64,000 nt of DNA from Palsa-1150 sp036490515 (GCA_036490515.1 DASXDU010000007.1:124001-188000), one strand, 5' to 3'; shown: positions 1 to 8,708, counted from the first letter of the stretch. Numbers and translations: made by a program. The notes: generated by a model not told the origin, from the letters alone.

Positions 1-2167
1 GGCGGAGCTCCTCGAAGCTGCTCTTTCCCTCGCAGAGGGCCACGAGCGCCTGGCGCACGGCTTCCTCGTCGGGCGCCTTCAGTGCGGGCTCGACCGAGGC
101 GGCGAAGCGGGCACGCGCGAGCCAGCGATCGAGGGCCTCGGCCGGCGCGAAGGCGGACGGACCTGCGGCGAGGGCTGCCTCGGCGAGGACGCGGGCGGCG
201 TCGGCTTCGGGAGGCGTCGCGCCCTCGGAGGCGTGGAGCACGAGGCTGCCGAAGGTCATCTCCTCGCGCGCGACGACGCGCTCGGCGGCGGCGTTCCAGC
301 GGACCTCGGTCTTCTCGGCGATGGCCTCGGGGTAGACCTCGATGAGCCAGTCGGGCTCGATGCCGCTCGCGAGGCGGACGAGGATCCCGCCGCGCGCGCC
401 CCGCGGCCGGTCCTCGACGTCGAGGGCCACCATCCACTCGGCGACGCGGACGACGCTCGACTCCTCGAGCTCCGCCGAGCCGCCGCCCGCCAGCGCGAGG
501 GCTCTCCCGCCGGCGCGGACCCGCCTGGCGACACGATCCGGGTAGCCCGCGAGGAGGGCCATCCGGACGGCCTCGTCGCGTCCGAGCTCCTCGCGGCTCG
601 AAGGAGCGTCCTCGCCCCGCGGTCTCCGCGTCGCGCGCTCGAGGTGCTTCGCGGCACGGGCGACCGCGTTCGTGGCCCCCGGGTCCAGGCCGGCCGCACG
701 GAGGGCGCTCCCGGAGAAGCGCGCGTCCTCGGCCTCGCGATAGAGATCGAGGAGGGCCACGAGGTCCGAGGCCTCGGTCGCCGCGTCCTGCGTGCGACGG
801 TCGCCGAAGCGCGCGCGGCTCGAGGCGCGGATGTCCCCCTCGCCGAGGATGGCCGCGACGACGCATGCATCGGACGCGGCGCCACGGCGCTCGCCCTCGA
901 CGACGACGCGGGCCGCACGCGGGTGCACGGCGAAGCGGAGCATGGCGCGTCCCATGGGCGTGATGCCGCCCGAGGCGTCGACGGCGCCGAGCCTGCCGAG
1001 GAGTTCGCGCGCCGCACGCAGGCTCGCCTCGGGAGGAGGCTCGAGCCAGGGGACGTCGTGTGCGTTCATCGCCGCGAGCTCGAGCTCCGTCTGGGCGAGA
1101 TCGAGGCGCTCGATCTCGGGCCGGTCGTGCTCGGGGCGGAGATCGTGGTCGGCGCGCGTGTAGAGGCGGAGGCACCGGCCGGGACGGGTCCTTCCGGCGC
1201 GTCCCGTCCTCTGCGTGGCCGAGGCGCGGCTCACCTTCTCGACGCGGAGGCGCGGAAGCCCCGACCAGGCGGCATACGAGGCCACGCGCGCGAGCCCCGC
1301 GTCGACCACGGCGACGACGCCGTCGATCGTGATGGAGGACTCGGCGACGTTCGTCGAGAGGATCACCTTGCGGCGGGAGGCTCGCCCCACGGCCGCGTCC
1401 TGCTGCTCGGGGGTGAGATCGCCGTGCAGCGGAACGACGAGCAGATCGGCCTCCGCGGCGATCGCCGCGCACGTCTCGGTGGCCTTGCGGATCTCGGCGG
1501 CGCCGGGGAGAAAGACGAGGACGTCGCCGTCGAGCCCCTCGACGACGAGGCGGCGGACGGCGGAGGCCACCTGCGAGGCGAGGGGACGGTCGTCGGGCTG
1601 GGCGAGGTGATCGATCGCGACGTCGAAGCGCCGCCCCTCGGAGCGCAAGACGGGGGCGTCCAGGTACGCGGCGAGGGGCGCGGTGGCGAGCGTGGCGCTC
1701 ATGGCGACGACGCGGAGATCGGGGCGGCTCGTGCGGCGAAGGCGCTCGACGAGGGCGAGGGCGACGTCGCCCTGGAGGTGGCGCTCGTGAAACTCGTCGA
1801 GGACGACGATCGCGACGCCGTCGAGATCGGGCGCCGTGAGGATCTTCCTCCCGAGGACGCCCTCGGTGACGAAGCGGATGCGCGTGCGCGCGCTCGAGAC
1901 GTCCTCGAAGCGCACCTGGTAGCCGACCGTCCCGCCGACCTTCTCCCCGAGCTCGTCGGCCACCCGCCGTGCGGCCATGCGGGCGGCCAGCCGGCGCGGC
2001 TCGAGGACGACGATCTCGCCCTTCTCGGCGAGGCCCGCGTCGAGGAGCGCACGGGGCACGCGCGTCGTCTTGCCCGCCCCCGGCGGCGCCTCGAGGACGA
2101 GCGTGGGACGCGCCCGGAGCGACCCCACGACGTCCGCGAGGATCGGATCGATGGGCAGCGGCTGCAC
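1..2167 (-). CDS. hrpB: ATP-dependent RNA helicase HrpB (3' end cut by window edge)
   Basis: DEAH-box helicase of the HrpB family, cytoplasmic and ATP-driven; its physiological RNA substrate is poorly known. The reading frame is open from 2167 to the window edge, so 722 residues are visible and the C-terminus lies outside. Visible motifs are the Walker A loop GAGKTT at residues 30-35, motif II DEFH at 124-127, motif III SAT at 157-159 and motif VI QRTGRAGR starting at 319, in that order, followed by the helicase-associated and HrpB C-terminal regions. The start is GTG at 2167. A -10-like TATCTC (minus strand, 2180-2175) ends 7 bases before it, so the transcript is probably leaderless. It is divergent from murB with only 23 bp between start codons. 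Open frames on the opposite strand here are shadows. Confidence 0.93.
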   Translation of the reverse strand, partial: MQPLPIDPILADVVGSLRARPTLVLEAPPGAGKTTRVPRALLDAGLAEKGEIVVLEPRRLAARMAARRVADELGEKVGGTVGYQVRFEDVSSARTRIRFVTEGVLGRKILTAPDLDGVAIVVLDEFHERHLQGDVALALVERLRRTSRPDLRVVAMSATLATAPLAAYLDAPVLRSEGRRFDVAIDHLAQPDDRPLASQVASAVRRLVVEGLDGDVLVFLPGAAEIRKATETCAAIAAEADLLVVPLHGDLTPEQQDAAVGRASRRKVILSTNVAESSITIDGVVAVVDAGLARVASYAAWSGLPRLRVEKVSRASATQRTGRAGRTRPGRCLRLYTRADHDLRPEHDRPEIERLDLAQTELELAAMNAHDVPWLEPPPEASLRAARELLGRLGAVDASGGITPMGRAMLRFAVHPRAARVVVEGERRGAASDACVVAAILGEGDIRASSRARFGDRRTQDAATEASDLVALLDLYREAEDARFSGSALRAAGLDPGATNAVARAAKHLERATRRPRGEDAPSSREELGRDEAVRMALLAGYPDRVARRVRAGGRALALAGGGSAELEESSVVRVAEWMVALDVEDRPRGARGGILVRLASGIEPDWLIEVYPEAIAEKTEVRWNAAAERVVAREEMTFGSLVLHASEGATPPEADAARVLAEAALAAGPSAFAPAEALDRWLARARFAASVEPALKAPDEEAVRQALVALCEGKSSFEELR

Positions 2168-2174
2168 GAGGGAG

Positions 2175-2184
2175 GAGATACTCT
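2175..2184. promoter_or_regulatory. Shared bidirectional -10 region for hrpB and murB
   Basis: Minus-strand TATCTC (2180-2175) ends 7 bases before the hrpB GTG. Plus-strand TACTCT (2179-2184) ends 6 bases before the murB GTG. The two hexamers share the TA at 2179-2180. With a 23-bp intergenic gap both mRNAs would be leaderless. No -35 consensus was seen. Confidence 0.5.
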
Positions 2185-2190
2185 CTCCGC

Positions 2191-3246
2191 GTGCACCTGA
2201 CGAATGGCGTCTCGCTCGCCGCGCGCACGACGCTCCGTATCGGAGGGCCCGCGGCGCGGATGGGGGACCTCGCGTCGGAGGAGGACGTGGTCGAGGCGGT
2301 CCGCGACACCGAGACGCGAGGAGAGCCGCTCTTCGTCCTCGGCGGCGGGAGCAACGTGGTCGTCGCGGACGAGGGCTTCCCGGGCCTGGTCGGGCGGATG
2401 GCCATCCGCGGGATCGAGGCGAGGACGGAGGGGGACCGCGTCGTCGTCGACGTGGGGGCAGGGGAGGACTGGGACGCGTTCGTCGCGCGGGCCGTGGAAG
2501 AAGGCTGGCGAGGCGTGGCGAGCCTGAGCGGGATCCCCGGGCTCGTCGGCGCCACGCCCATCCAGAACGTGGGGGCCTACGGCGAAGAGGTGGCAGACAC
2601 CGTGGCCGGCGTGCGCGTCTACGATCGCGAGGCGGCGCGGTACGTCGACATGACGCCGTCGGAGTGCGCGTTCGGGTACCGCGCGAGCCTCTTCAAGCGG
2701 CGCGAGCGATGGATCGTGACGCGCGTGCGCTTCGCGTTCGCGCGCGGGGGAGACGCCGTCGTACGGTACGCGGAGCTCGCGAAGGCGCTCTCGGTGAAGG
2801 AGGGCGACGCGGCACCGGCGGCCCGCGTGCGCGAGACGGTCGTCGCGCTCCGGCGCACGAAGGGGATGGTGCTCGATCCGGCGGATCCCGAGTCGGTGAG
2901 CGCGGGATCGTTCTTCGTGAACCCGATCGTCGAGACGGCAGTCGCCGATCGGGTGGCTGCCGTGGCGGGAGCGCCGCCTCCCCGGTTCGACGGCGGACCG
3001 GGGCGCGTGAAGCTCGCGGCGGGGTGGCTCGTCGAGCGAGCAGGCTTCACGAAGGGCTGGGGCGAGGGGCGCGCCGGGGTATCGCGCAAGCACGCCCTCG
3101 CGCTCGTCAACCGTGGGGGGGCGAGCGCTGGGGAGCTCCTCGCGGTCGCGCGCACGATCCGGGACGGCGTGCGCGCGCGGTTCGGGGTGACGCTCGAGCC
3201 CGAGCCCGTGATGGTGGGCTGCTCATGGGAAGAAGGCGGTCTGTAG
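2191..3246 (+). CDS. murB: UDP-N-acetylenolpyruvoylglucosamine reductase MurB
   Basis: FAD enzyme that reduces UDP-GlcNAc-enolpyruvate with NADPH to UDP-MurNAc, the second committed step of peptidoglycan precursor synthesis in the cytoplasm. The 351 residues fit the family length. The FAD/pyrophosphate loop LGGGSN is at residues 50-55. The catalytic serine lies in GSFF (Ser240), YRASLFKR carries the conserved Arg, AAGWLVE is the conserved substrate-side segment, and LEPE near the C-terminus carries catalytic Glu338. The GTG at 2191 was chosen because it aligns with the family N-terminus and lies 6 bases after a -10-like TACTCT; longer in-frame extensions run into hrpB. The last 24 bp overlap the end of the convergent 103-residue membrane protein gene. 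Confidence 0.95.
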   Translation: MHLTNGVSLAARTTLRIGGPAARMGDLASEEDVVEAVRDTETRGEPLFVLGGGSNVVVADEGFPGLVGRMAIRGIEARTEGDRVVVDVGAGEDWDAFVARAVEEGWRGVASLSGIPGLVGATPIQNVGAYGEEVADTVAGVRVYDREAARYVDMTPSECAFGYRASLFKRRERWIVTRVRFAFARGGDAVVRYAELAKALSVKEGDAAPAARVRETVVALRRTKGMVLDPADPESVSAGSFFVNPIVETAVADRVAAVAGAPPPRFDGGPGRVKLAAGWLVERAGFTKGWGEGRAGVSRKHALALVNRGGASAGELLAVARTIRDGVRARFGVTLEPEPVMVGCSWEEGGL

Positions 3247-3534
3247 GGCGAGGAGGATGGCGGCGATCGCGACGGCCTGCGGCAGGCCGCGCACGACGCG
3301 CTCGCTCCGGCCCCGTCCCGCGACGAATGCGACGAACGCGGCGATCCCTCCGGCGTAGGCGCACGTCCAGCATCGCCAGAAGAAGCCCGCGTGGGCGCTC
3401 CAGACGAGCGTCACCGGGTTGGGAGCGGGGTAGACGAAGAACTGGATCGCGCGCACGACCGCGTACGCGCCGACGGCGACGACGCAGCCCCACCCGACCG
3501 AGATGCCGGCGGCGACGGCGTCGTCCGTCCTCAC
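3223..3534 (-). CDS. 103-residue three-helix membrane protein, last gene of the radical SAM operon
   Basis: Not recognised as a named family. The protein is almost entirely hydrophobic, with three likely membrane helices at about residues 8-35, 42-72 and 82-101. A CxxC pair (Cys55, Cys58, in RCWTCAY) sits inside the second helix, which could bind a metal or form a disulfide; this is inference. The GTG start at 3534 overlaps the TGA of the radical SAM gene (GTGA), implying translational coupling, so it very likely works with that enzyme. A longer open frame upstream is excluded because it would overlap the radical SAM gene in another frame. Its 3' end overlaps the convergent murB end by 24 bp. 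Confidence 0.75.
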   Translation of the reverse strand: MRTDDAVAAGISVGWGCVVAVGAYAVVRAIQFFVYPAPNPVTLVWSAHAGFFWRCWTCAYAGGIAAFVAFVAGRGRSERVVRGLPQAVAIAAILLALQTAFFP

Positions 3535-4697
3535 GCAGCGGCTCCCTTCCGCCAGGCGAGCACGCGAGGGCACTCGGGATCGGGGCCGTGGACGCCGTCG
3601 AGGTGCGCGGAAACCACCTTGCAGCCGCCCTTGCAGACGGGGCGCAGCGAGCACGAAGCGCACGGCTCGGCAGGCGAGGCGATGCCGGCGCGCCAGCGAG
3701 CGAGCTCGGGATCGCCGGCGTGCGAGAGGACGTCGGTGGCGGGGAGGCCGGTCGATCGCGCGAAGCTGCACGGCGCGACGCGACCGTCGACGGTGAAGGC
3801 GGCGAGGGCCCCGGCGGCCTCGCAGCCGAAGACGCCGAAGCGCTCGAGGCGTGCAGGGTCGGCGGCGATGGCGGCATCGGCCGAGAGGAAGCAGACGAGC
3901 GCGCAGTCGATGCGGACGTGGAAGGTGCCCTCGGCGCAGAGGGTGGCGGAGAGATCGCGAAGGAGGGGCCCGAGACCGGCGCCCTGCGCGGGCGTCAGGC
4001 GGCGGGCGAGGTAGTCGAGCGAGGCGGCGCGCCCCGCGGGCTTGTAGCGGAGGAGCTGGGCCTCGCATGCGCCGAGGGATCGCGCCTTCGCGAGGGTCGC
4101 CGCGACGTGGGGGAAGCTCTCGCGCGTGAGCACGACGTTGACGCCGACGCGGATCCCCGCGCGCGCCATCCTCTCGATCGCGCGCTCCGCCGCCCCTGCG
4201 CCGTCGAAGCCGCGCACGCTCGCGTAGGTGGCGGCGTCCCCGTCGTAGCTGACGTTGACCTGCGCGAAAGGGCGCAGGCGTTCGAGGCGCGCATCCGAGA
4301 GCCCGAGGCCGCTCGTCGTGAGGACCGGCGTGATGCCGCGGGCGCGTGCCTCCTCGGCCAGGACGTCGAGATCGTCCCGCGTCGTCGGCTCGCCTCCGCC
4401 GAAGGCGACGGTGAAGACGCCGGCGTCGCGGAGCGCGTCGAGCTCGCGAAGAAGGACGTCACGGGGCGGCTCGACGCCGTCGGGGCGCGCGTCGATGTAG
4501 CAGCCCTCGCATCCCGCACCGCAGCGGGAGGTGACCGCCATGTGCACCTCGATGGGGGCGCTCGGGGCGGGGGGCCCGGTCCACGCGTCGCCCCCGTCGA
4601 GACCGAGCGCGCGTACGCCGTCCCGGTCGAGCGCGACGATCGCGGCCTGCGTCTCGAGCTTCACCCAGGCTCCCCAGGGCTCGTACCGGACGATCAT
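3531..4697 (-). CDS. Radical SAM/SPASM domain enzyme, putative peptide-modifying
   Basis: A 388-residue radical S-adenosylmethionine enzyme. The cluster motif CGAGCEGC (Cys59, Cys63, Cys66) is CxxxCxxC and would bind the SAM-cleaving 4Fe-4S cluster. A GGGEPT segment follows at the SAM-binding position. The C-terminus is a SPASM-type Cys-rich region (Cys346, Cys349, Cys355, Cys359, Cys376) expected to carry auxiliary clusters. SPASM enzymes typically modify ribosomally made peptides or protein side chains. The first 50 residues are a short non-PqqD-like lead-in. The ATG at 4697 overlaps the TGA of the 77-residue Cys-Ser-Ser protein (ATGA), which makes that small protein the leading substrate candidate. 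The product and exact subfamily are not known to me. Confidence 0.9.
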   Translation of the reverse strand: MIVRYEPWGAWVKLETQAAIVALDRDGVRALGLDGGDAWTGPPAPSAPIEVHMAVTSRCGAGCEGCYIDARPDGVEPPRDVLLRELDALRDAGVFTVAFGGGEPTTRDDLDVLAEEARARGITPVLTTSGLGLSDARLERLRPFAQVNVSYDGDAATYASVRGFDGAGAAERAIERMARAGIRVGVNVVLTRESFPHVAATLAKARSLGACEAQLLRYKPAGRAASLDYLARRLTPAQGAGLGPLLRDLSATLCAEGTFHVRIDCALVCFLSADAAIAADPARLERFGVFGCEAAGALAAFTVDGRVAPCSFARSTGLPATDVLSHAGDPELARWRAGIASPAEPCASCSLRPVCKGGCKVVSAHLDGVHGPDPECPRVLAWRKGAAA

Positions 4698-4927
4698 GCG
4701 TCCTCCGGGCGCTTCGCCTCGTCGTCCTTCGCGCGCGCCGGCCGGGGCGTGCCCGCGACGTGGACGGCCTCCGTCCGCAGCGCGGCGAGGACGGCGGCGA
4801 AGACCGCGGCGCCGACCGTGGCGGTCGCGAAGAGCGTGTCGATGACGCTCCCGATGCTCGAGCAGTTCGCGCCGTGGCCCTCGCGAATGCGCTCGACGTT
4901 CTCCTCGGCGACGGGATGGTCGCTCAC
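4694..4927 (-). CDS. 77-residue Cys-Ser-Ser membrane peptide, candidate radical SAM substrate
   Basis: Not recognised. It begins at GTG 4927 inside the stop of the upstream TPR gene (GTGA) and ends inside the start of the radical SAM gene (ATGA), so it is translationally tied to both. Residues 1-18 are polar; then comes GANCSSIGSVID (19-30) with the only cysteine (Cys22) followed by two serines; then a hydrophobic helix at about 31-50; then a charged Pro/Ala/Lys/Glu tail. A single Cys-Ser-Ser-Ile-Gly-Ser patch before a membrane helix, next to a SPASM enzyme, suggests either a RiPP-like precursor or a small protein carrying an enzyme-installed modification. No Gly-Gly leader cleavage site is visible. 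An ordinary small membrane subunit is the alternative. Confidence 0.72.
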   Translation of the reverse strand: MSDHPVAEENVERIREGHGANCSSIGSVIDTLFATATVGAAVFAAVLAALRTEAVHVAGTPRPARAKDDEAKRPEDA

Positions 4928-6039
4928 AGCCCGAAGCCCTCGAGGTACTGGGGGTTCATCGCCTCGAGCAGCATGAAGGCCGCCGCGACGATCGTCATCC
5001 CGCAGAGGAGCGCCCGGGCGGCGCGGGCCGGGGCCTTCTGCGAGCCGGCCGCGCTCCAGAGGCGGGCGACGAGGAGCAAGGGGAGCACGATCGCGCCGAG
5101 CACGAGGAAGGGCTCGGCGTTGCCCGCCTCGTACCTCGACGCGAGGAAGCCACCTGCGATGGCGACGAAGCCGACGAAGAAGACCGCCACGAGCGCGAGC
5201 TTGCGGAGCTCGCGCAGGGGCCCGCCGAGGGTCTTCCTCGCGGCGGCGCGGCCGATGCCGACGAGCGCGAGCACCCCGAAGGCGACGAGGACGGCGATCG
5301 ACGCGCGACGGACGCTGCGCCGGAGCGTGAGGCGCCCGACGCCGCGCACGAAGCGTGGATCGAGCCGACTCACGTGGCTGCGGGCCTCGGCCACGGCGTC
5401 GTCGATGCGGCCGCTCTCGACGAGCGCGTCGACGAGCTCGCGCTCGGCGAGGCGGGCGGTGAGGGGATCGGCCTTGGGATCGGCGGTCACCTCGCGAAGC
5501 TCGTCGATCGCCGCGTCCGGGCGATGGATCCGGCCGAGCCACGCCTCGGCGACGAGCATCCTCGACTCGACACGGACGGTACCGGGGGGGAAGGACTCGA
5601 GGTCGCGGGCCAGCGCGTCGATGACGGCGGGATCGGAGGACGCGCCGGGATCGCGCCGCACCTTCTCGATGCGCCGGAGCGGCTCGAAGTCCCCCTCCGA
5701 GCGGGCGCGGATCCAGTCGATGCGGTCGACGGCGCGCAGCGCCCAGCGCGTGTTGGGAGCGGCGTCGACGGCGGCGCGATCGTCGACGATCGCCTGGGGA
5801 TACGCGCCGTCCGCCTCGTCGAGCTGACCGAGAAGGAGGTACGCCTCGCCCACGGCGGGGGGATCGTCCGCGGCCTTGGTCGCCCGGCCCAGCGCCTCGC
5901 GCGCGTCCGCCGTACGCGGAGGCTCGGCCGCGAGGGCGGCGTTCGCGTCGTCGAGGGCACGTCGCGCCTCGCTGGCCCGCGCGCGTGCCGTCGTGGCGAG
6001 GACCGCCAGTGCCACGATCAGCGCGACCAGGAGCCGCAT
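4924..6039 (-). CDS. TPR protein with C-terminal four-helix membrane domain, first gene of the radical SAM operon
   Basis: 371 residues. A signal-like hydrophobic N-terminus (residues 1-22, ending near ARA) is followed by helical TPR-like repeats to about residue 235 and then four hydrophobic helices in the last 130 residues. The repeat part should lie outside the cytoplasmic membrane. Such TPR/membrane proteins usually scaffold partners, and coupling by GTGA to the Cys-Ser-Ser peptide gene suggests it handles or anchors that protein. The ATG at 6039 was chosen because it gives a clean signal sequence; ATG 6081, in frame, is an alternative and follows a minus-strand TAGCAG (6103-6098) by 16 bases. 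It is the promoter-proximal gene of a four-gene operon with 4-bp overlaps throughout. Confidence 0.8.
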   Translation of the reverse strand: MRLLVALIVALAVLATTARARASEARRALDDANAALAAEPPRTADAREALGRATKAADDPPAVGEAYLLLGQLDEADGAYPQAIVDDRAAVDAAPNTRWALRAVDRIDWIRARSEGDFEPLRRIEKVRRDPGASSDPAVIDALARDLESFPPGTVRVESRMLVAEAWLGRIHRPDAAIDELREVTADPKADPLTARLAERELVDALVESGRIDDAVAEARSHVSRLDPRFVRGVGRLTLRRSVRRASIAVLVAFGVLALVGIGRAAARKTLGGPLRELRKLALVAVFFVGFVAIAGGFLASRYEAGNAEPFLVLGAIVLPLLLVARLWSAAGSQKAPARAARALLCGMTIVAAAFMLLEAMNPQYLEGFGL

Positions 6040-6097
6040 TCGTCGCCGTGGAAGTTCCCACGCAGCCGCGGCGTTGTCCATCGCATCGCGCCGTCCT

Positions 6098-6107
6098 CTG
6101 CTAGACC
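6098..6107. promoter_or_regulatory. Overlapping divergent -10 elements between the radical SAM operon and a lipoprotein gene
   Basis: Plus-strand TAGACC (6102-6107) ends 10 bases before the ATG at 6118. Minus-strand TAGCAG (6103-6098) points to the operon at 6039/6081. The hexamers share the TA at 6102-6103. Confidence 0.4.
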
Positions 6108-6117
6108 CCTCGATCGC

Positions 6118-7989
6118 ATGAGCCCCCGCGTCGCCGCGATGTGTCTGCTGCTCGCGGCGGCGGGGTGCCACGGGTGCCGCGAGGACCACCCGTACGTGCC
6201 GTACGCGATCGGCTCGAGCGAGCACGAGCGGGACCGCGGCGATGCAGGCGAAGGAGTGGCTCCCACGACCAGCGGCGAGCCGCTCGCGCCCGACGCGGGA
6301 GGCCCCGCGCCCGCGGAGCCCGCGGTCATGGCGCCGCCGGCGACCGCCCGCTGGACGGTCGGCTCCCTCGTCCTCGACGCTCCTCCAGGGCTCTTCTTCG
6401 TGTCCGGCGTCGTTCGCGACTTCGACGGGGACGGCGCGCCCGACGCGTTCGCGGTGGTCCGCCCGAGCGAGGGCGGCGATCCCGGGCAGCTCGCCTTCTA
6501 TCGCGGGACGCCGGGGGCGCCTTCCACGGCGCCGCTCGAGCCGCAGGGCACGTTCGCTCCGCCACAGGCTCTGGCGCGCGAGGCCACCTGCGCCCCGAAC
6601 GCCCGCCTCTTCGGCGTGGGCGCGCGCTCGGTGCTCGTCGAGCTGGGGGTCGTCTGCCCGCCCCGCACGACGACACCTCCCGATCGCTGGGTGGCGCTGG
6701 TCTCGGGAGGGACGGCGGCGCGAATGCGGCTCGCCGCGACGATCGTGGATCCGCCCGGGGCTCCCGCGCTCTCCGTGGAGGCCGATCTCTCCGATCGCGA
6801 CGGCGACGGACGCGAGGACGTCGCCTTGCGGGTCACGCTCGAGGGAGGAAGCGCGCCGCTCGAACCGGGGCCGCGGGTCACGGCGCTCGTGGCGTGGCTC
6901 GATCGGCCCGCGGGCTGGAGCCGCGACGCGTCGGCCACCGAGTCGTCCTTCGCGTCGCTCGCGTCGCAGGCGATGGCGCGCGCACGCAGCCCCAGGGAAG
7001 CACCCTCGGTTCCGTCGCTGGTGCAGCAGACACGCGCGCTCTGGAGGGCGGTCTGCGCCGACGGAGGTGCGCCCCGTCTGGTGGGCGTCGCGGGGACGGG
7101 GACGATCACGTGCGGCTCGACGCGCGCGCTCGAGGACGCAGGGCTGGCCGAGGTGAAGAGCTACGTGACGACCGGGGACGCGCTCCGGGCCGCGCTCGCC
7201 CTCGATCGAGCGCGGGTCAGCCCGGGGACCGCCCGTCCGCCCGCCAAGCTCGCGGAGGCGCGGGCGTGGGTCGAGTCGATCGCCCCGGCGGCGACGTCGC
7301 ATGCGGTCCGCGCGATCGCGGCCGTCCCGCAGTCGGGCAAGGGTCACGAGCCGGCGTGGGGGCCGCTCGCGTTCGAGGCGAGCGGAAAGCTCCTCGTGCG
7401 TACGCGCGCGGGTGTGGTGCGCGTCGATCCGGAGGCGGGCGACGAGGCGTCGGCCGACGACGTGACGGCGTGGCCCTCCGCCGTGGTCTCGCCCGACGCC
7501 TCCCTCCGGTGGATCGAGACCTACGACGCGTGCGACGGCGTCGCCCTCCACGCGACCTTCGCGAGCGGCGACGACGTGCGCGACGTGGCGCTCCCGGTTC
7601 CCCCGCCCCTCGGCGATCGATGCGCCGGGTCGCGCGGGGCTCCCGCGCGCGCATTCCCCGTCGCGTGGGGTCCCGGCGGTCTCGAGGCGGTGGTCGAGGG
7701 GGAGCCCGTGCTCATCACGCCCGAGAGCAACCGCGCGTCCTTCCTCGCGGCGCCCCTCGACTCTCCCACCAGGCTGGGAGCACCCCGTTCTCCCGACGGC
7801 AAGACGCTCGTCGTCGCAACCTCGGTGGGTCTCCTCGTGCGAGGGACGGGCAAGCCGCGCCTTCTCCGGGCGGCGGAGCTCGAGGGTACGTGGTCCGAGC
7901 AGCGCGACTGCGTGGTCTCCAACGACGCCGCGCGCGCGGCGTGCGTGCACGCGGGGAAGGCTTGGGTCGGCACCTGGGACGTGCCATGA
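6118..7989 (+). CDS. Outer-surface lipoprotein with FG-GAP/VCBS-like calcium loops
   Basis: 623 residues with a short type II signal and lipobox AAAGC, so it should be lipid-anchored. A Gly/Asp/Pro/Ala-rich linker follows. Two Asp-rich loops, DFDGDGAPDA and DRDGDGRED, match the calcium-binding loops of FG-GAP/VCBS repeats of integrin-like beta-propellers. The rest is beta-rich with no catalytic motif that I recognise, so binding or surface structural roles are the best guess. The start is ATG 6118; longer frames upstream run over the divergent gene. It ends 19 bases before the crotonase gene, whose ribosome binding site lies in this stop region, so the two may be cotranscribed. Confidence 0.8.
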   Translation: MSPRVAAMCLLLAAAGCHGCREDHPYVPYAIGSSEHERDRGDAGEGVAPTTSGEPLAPDAGGPAPAEPAVMAPPATARWTVGSLVLDAPPGLFFVSGVVRDFDGDGAPDAFAVVRPSEGGDPGQLAFYRGTPGAPSTAPLEPQGTFAPPQALAREATCAPNARLFGVGARSVLVELGVVCPPRTTTPPDRWVALVSGGTAARMRLAATIVDPPGAPALSVEADLSDRDGDGREDVALRVTLEGGSAPLEPGPRVTALVAWLDRPAGWSRDASATESSFASLASQAMARARSPREAPSVPSLVQQTRALWRAVCADGGAPRLVGVAGTGTITCGSTRALEDAGLAEVKSYVTTGDALRAALALDRARVSPGTARPPAKLAEARAWVESIAPAATSHAVRAIAAVPQSGKGHEPAWGPLAFEASGKLLVRTRAGVVRVDPEAGDEASADDVTAWPSAVVSPDASLRWIETYDACDGVALHATFASGDDVRDVALPVPPPLGDRCAGSRGAPARAFPVAWGPGGLEAVVEGEPVLITPESNRASFLAAPLDSPTRLGAPRSPDGKTLVVATSVGLLVRGTGKPRLLRAAELEGTWSEQRDCVVSNDAARAACVHAGKAWVGTWDVP

Positions 7990-8008
7990 AGGAGGCGCGG
8001 AGGCCGCG

Positions 8009-8707
8009 ATGATCACGCTTTCGATGAGCGCACCCGGGAAGAACGCCCTCAGCAGCCAGCTCATGGCGTGGATCGTCGACCGCCTCGGCGAGGCGCGCGG
8101 CGAGCCGGTGCTCCTCACGGGCGAGGGGGACGCGTTCAGCGCGGGCCTCAACCTGAAGGAGGTGGCGTCGCTCGACGGCGAGGGGATGCAGCGCTTCCTC
8201 GGCGCGCTCGAGCGGATGGTGGACGCCCTCTTCAACTACCCGGGGCCCACGGTGGCGTGGATCAACGGGCACGCGATCGCGGGCGGGTGCATCGTCGCGC
8301 TCGCGTGCGACCACCGCCTCATGACGAGCCAGCCGCGCGCGCGCATCGGGCTCAACGAGGTCCCGCTCGGCCTGCGCTTCCCGCCGAAGACGTGGCGCCT
8401 CGTGCGCCATCGCCTGCCCGCGCACGCCATCGAGCGCGTCGTGCTCGAGGGGGGCCTTCACGCTCCGGACGTCGCGCTTCGCCTGGGGCTCGTCGACGAG
8501 GTGGTCGCAGGCGAAGCCGAGGCGCGCGCCTACGCCGACCGCATCGCGGGCCTGCACCTCGGGGCCTACGCAGCAGCCAAGCAGGCGCTCCGCGGAGGCG
8601 TCCTCGACGTGGGCCCCGAGGAGGAGAAGGCCTTCCGCGAGGTGGTCCTCCCCACGTGGATCACGCCGGAGCTCAAGGCGCGCCTCGCCGCGGTGCTCGC
8701 GCGCTGA
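8009..8707 (+). CDS. Enoyl-CoA hydratase/isomerase (crotonase) family protein
   Basis: 232 residues of the crotonase fold. AFSAGLNLKE is the first CoA-binding/oxyanion segment, and NGHAIAGGCIVALACDH carries the second oxyanion glycines. Family members hydrate or isomerise acyl-CoA double bonds in the cytoplasm. The usual catalytic glutamates are not clearly placed (IGLNEVPLG contains one candidate), so the exact reaction is uncertain. The N-terminus is shorter than usual, beginning directly with a degenerate ITLSMSAPGKNAL strand. An AAGGAGG-like site just after the preceding stop supports the ATG at 8009. Confidence 0.85.
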   Translation: MITLSMSAPGKNALSSQLMAWIVDRLGEARGEPVLLTGEGDAFSAGLNLKEVASLDGEGMQRFLGALERMVDALFNYPGPTVAWINGHAIAGGCIVALACDHRLMTSQPRARIGLNEVPLGLRFPPKTWRLVRHRLPAHAIERVVLEGGLHAPDVALRLGLVDEVVAGEAEARAYADRIAGLHLGAYAAAKQALRGGVLDVGPEEEKAFREVVLPTWITPELKARLAAVLAR

Positions 8708-8708
8708 C

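Noticed and set aside
233..2200. Long open frames on the plus strand (655 residues)
   Set aside because: They are shadows of hrpB on the minus strand, which shows every DEAH-helicase motif in order. G+C-rich codons leave opposite-strand frames open.
5374..7989. An 871-residue plus frame and other long frames before the lipoprotein
   Set aside because: The lipoprotein signal starts at ATG 6118. Upstream sequence overlaps the TPR gene on the minus strand.
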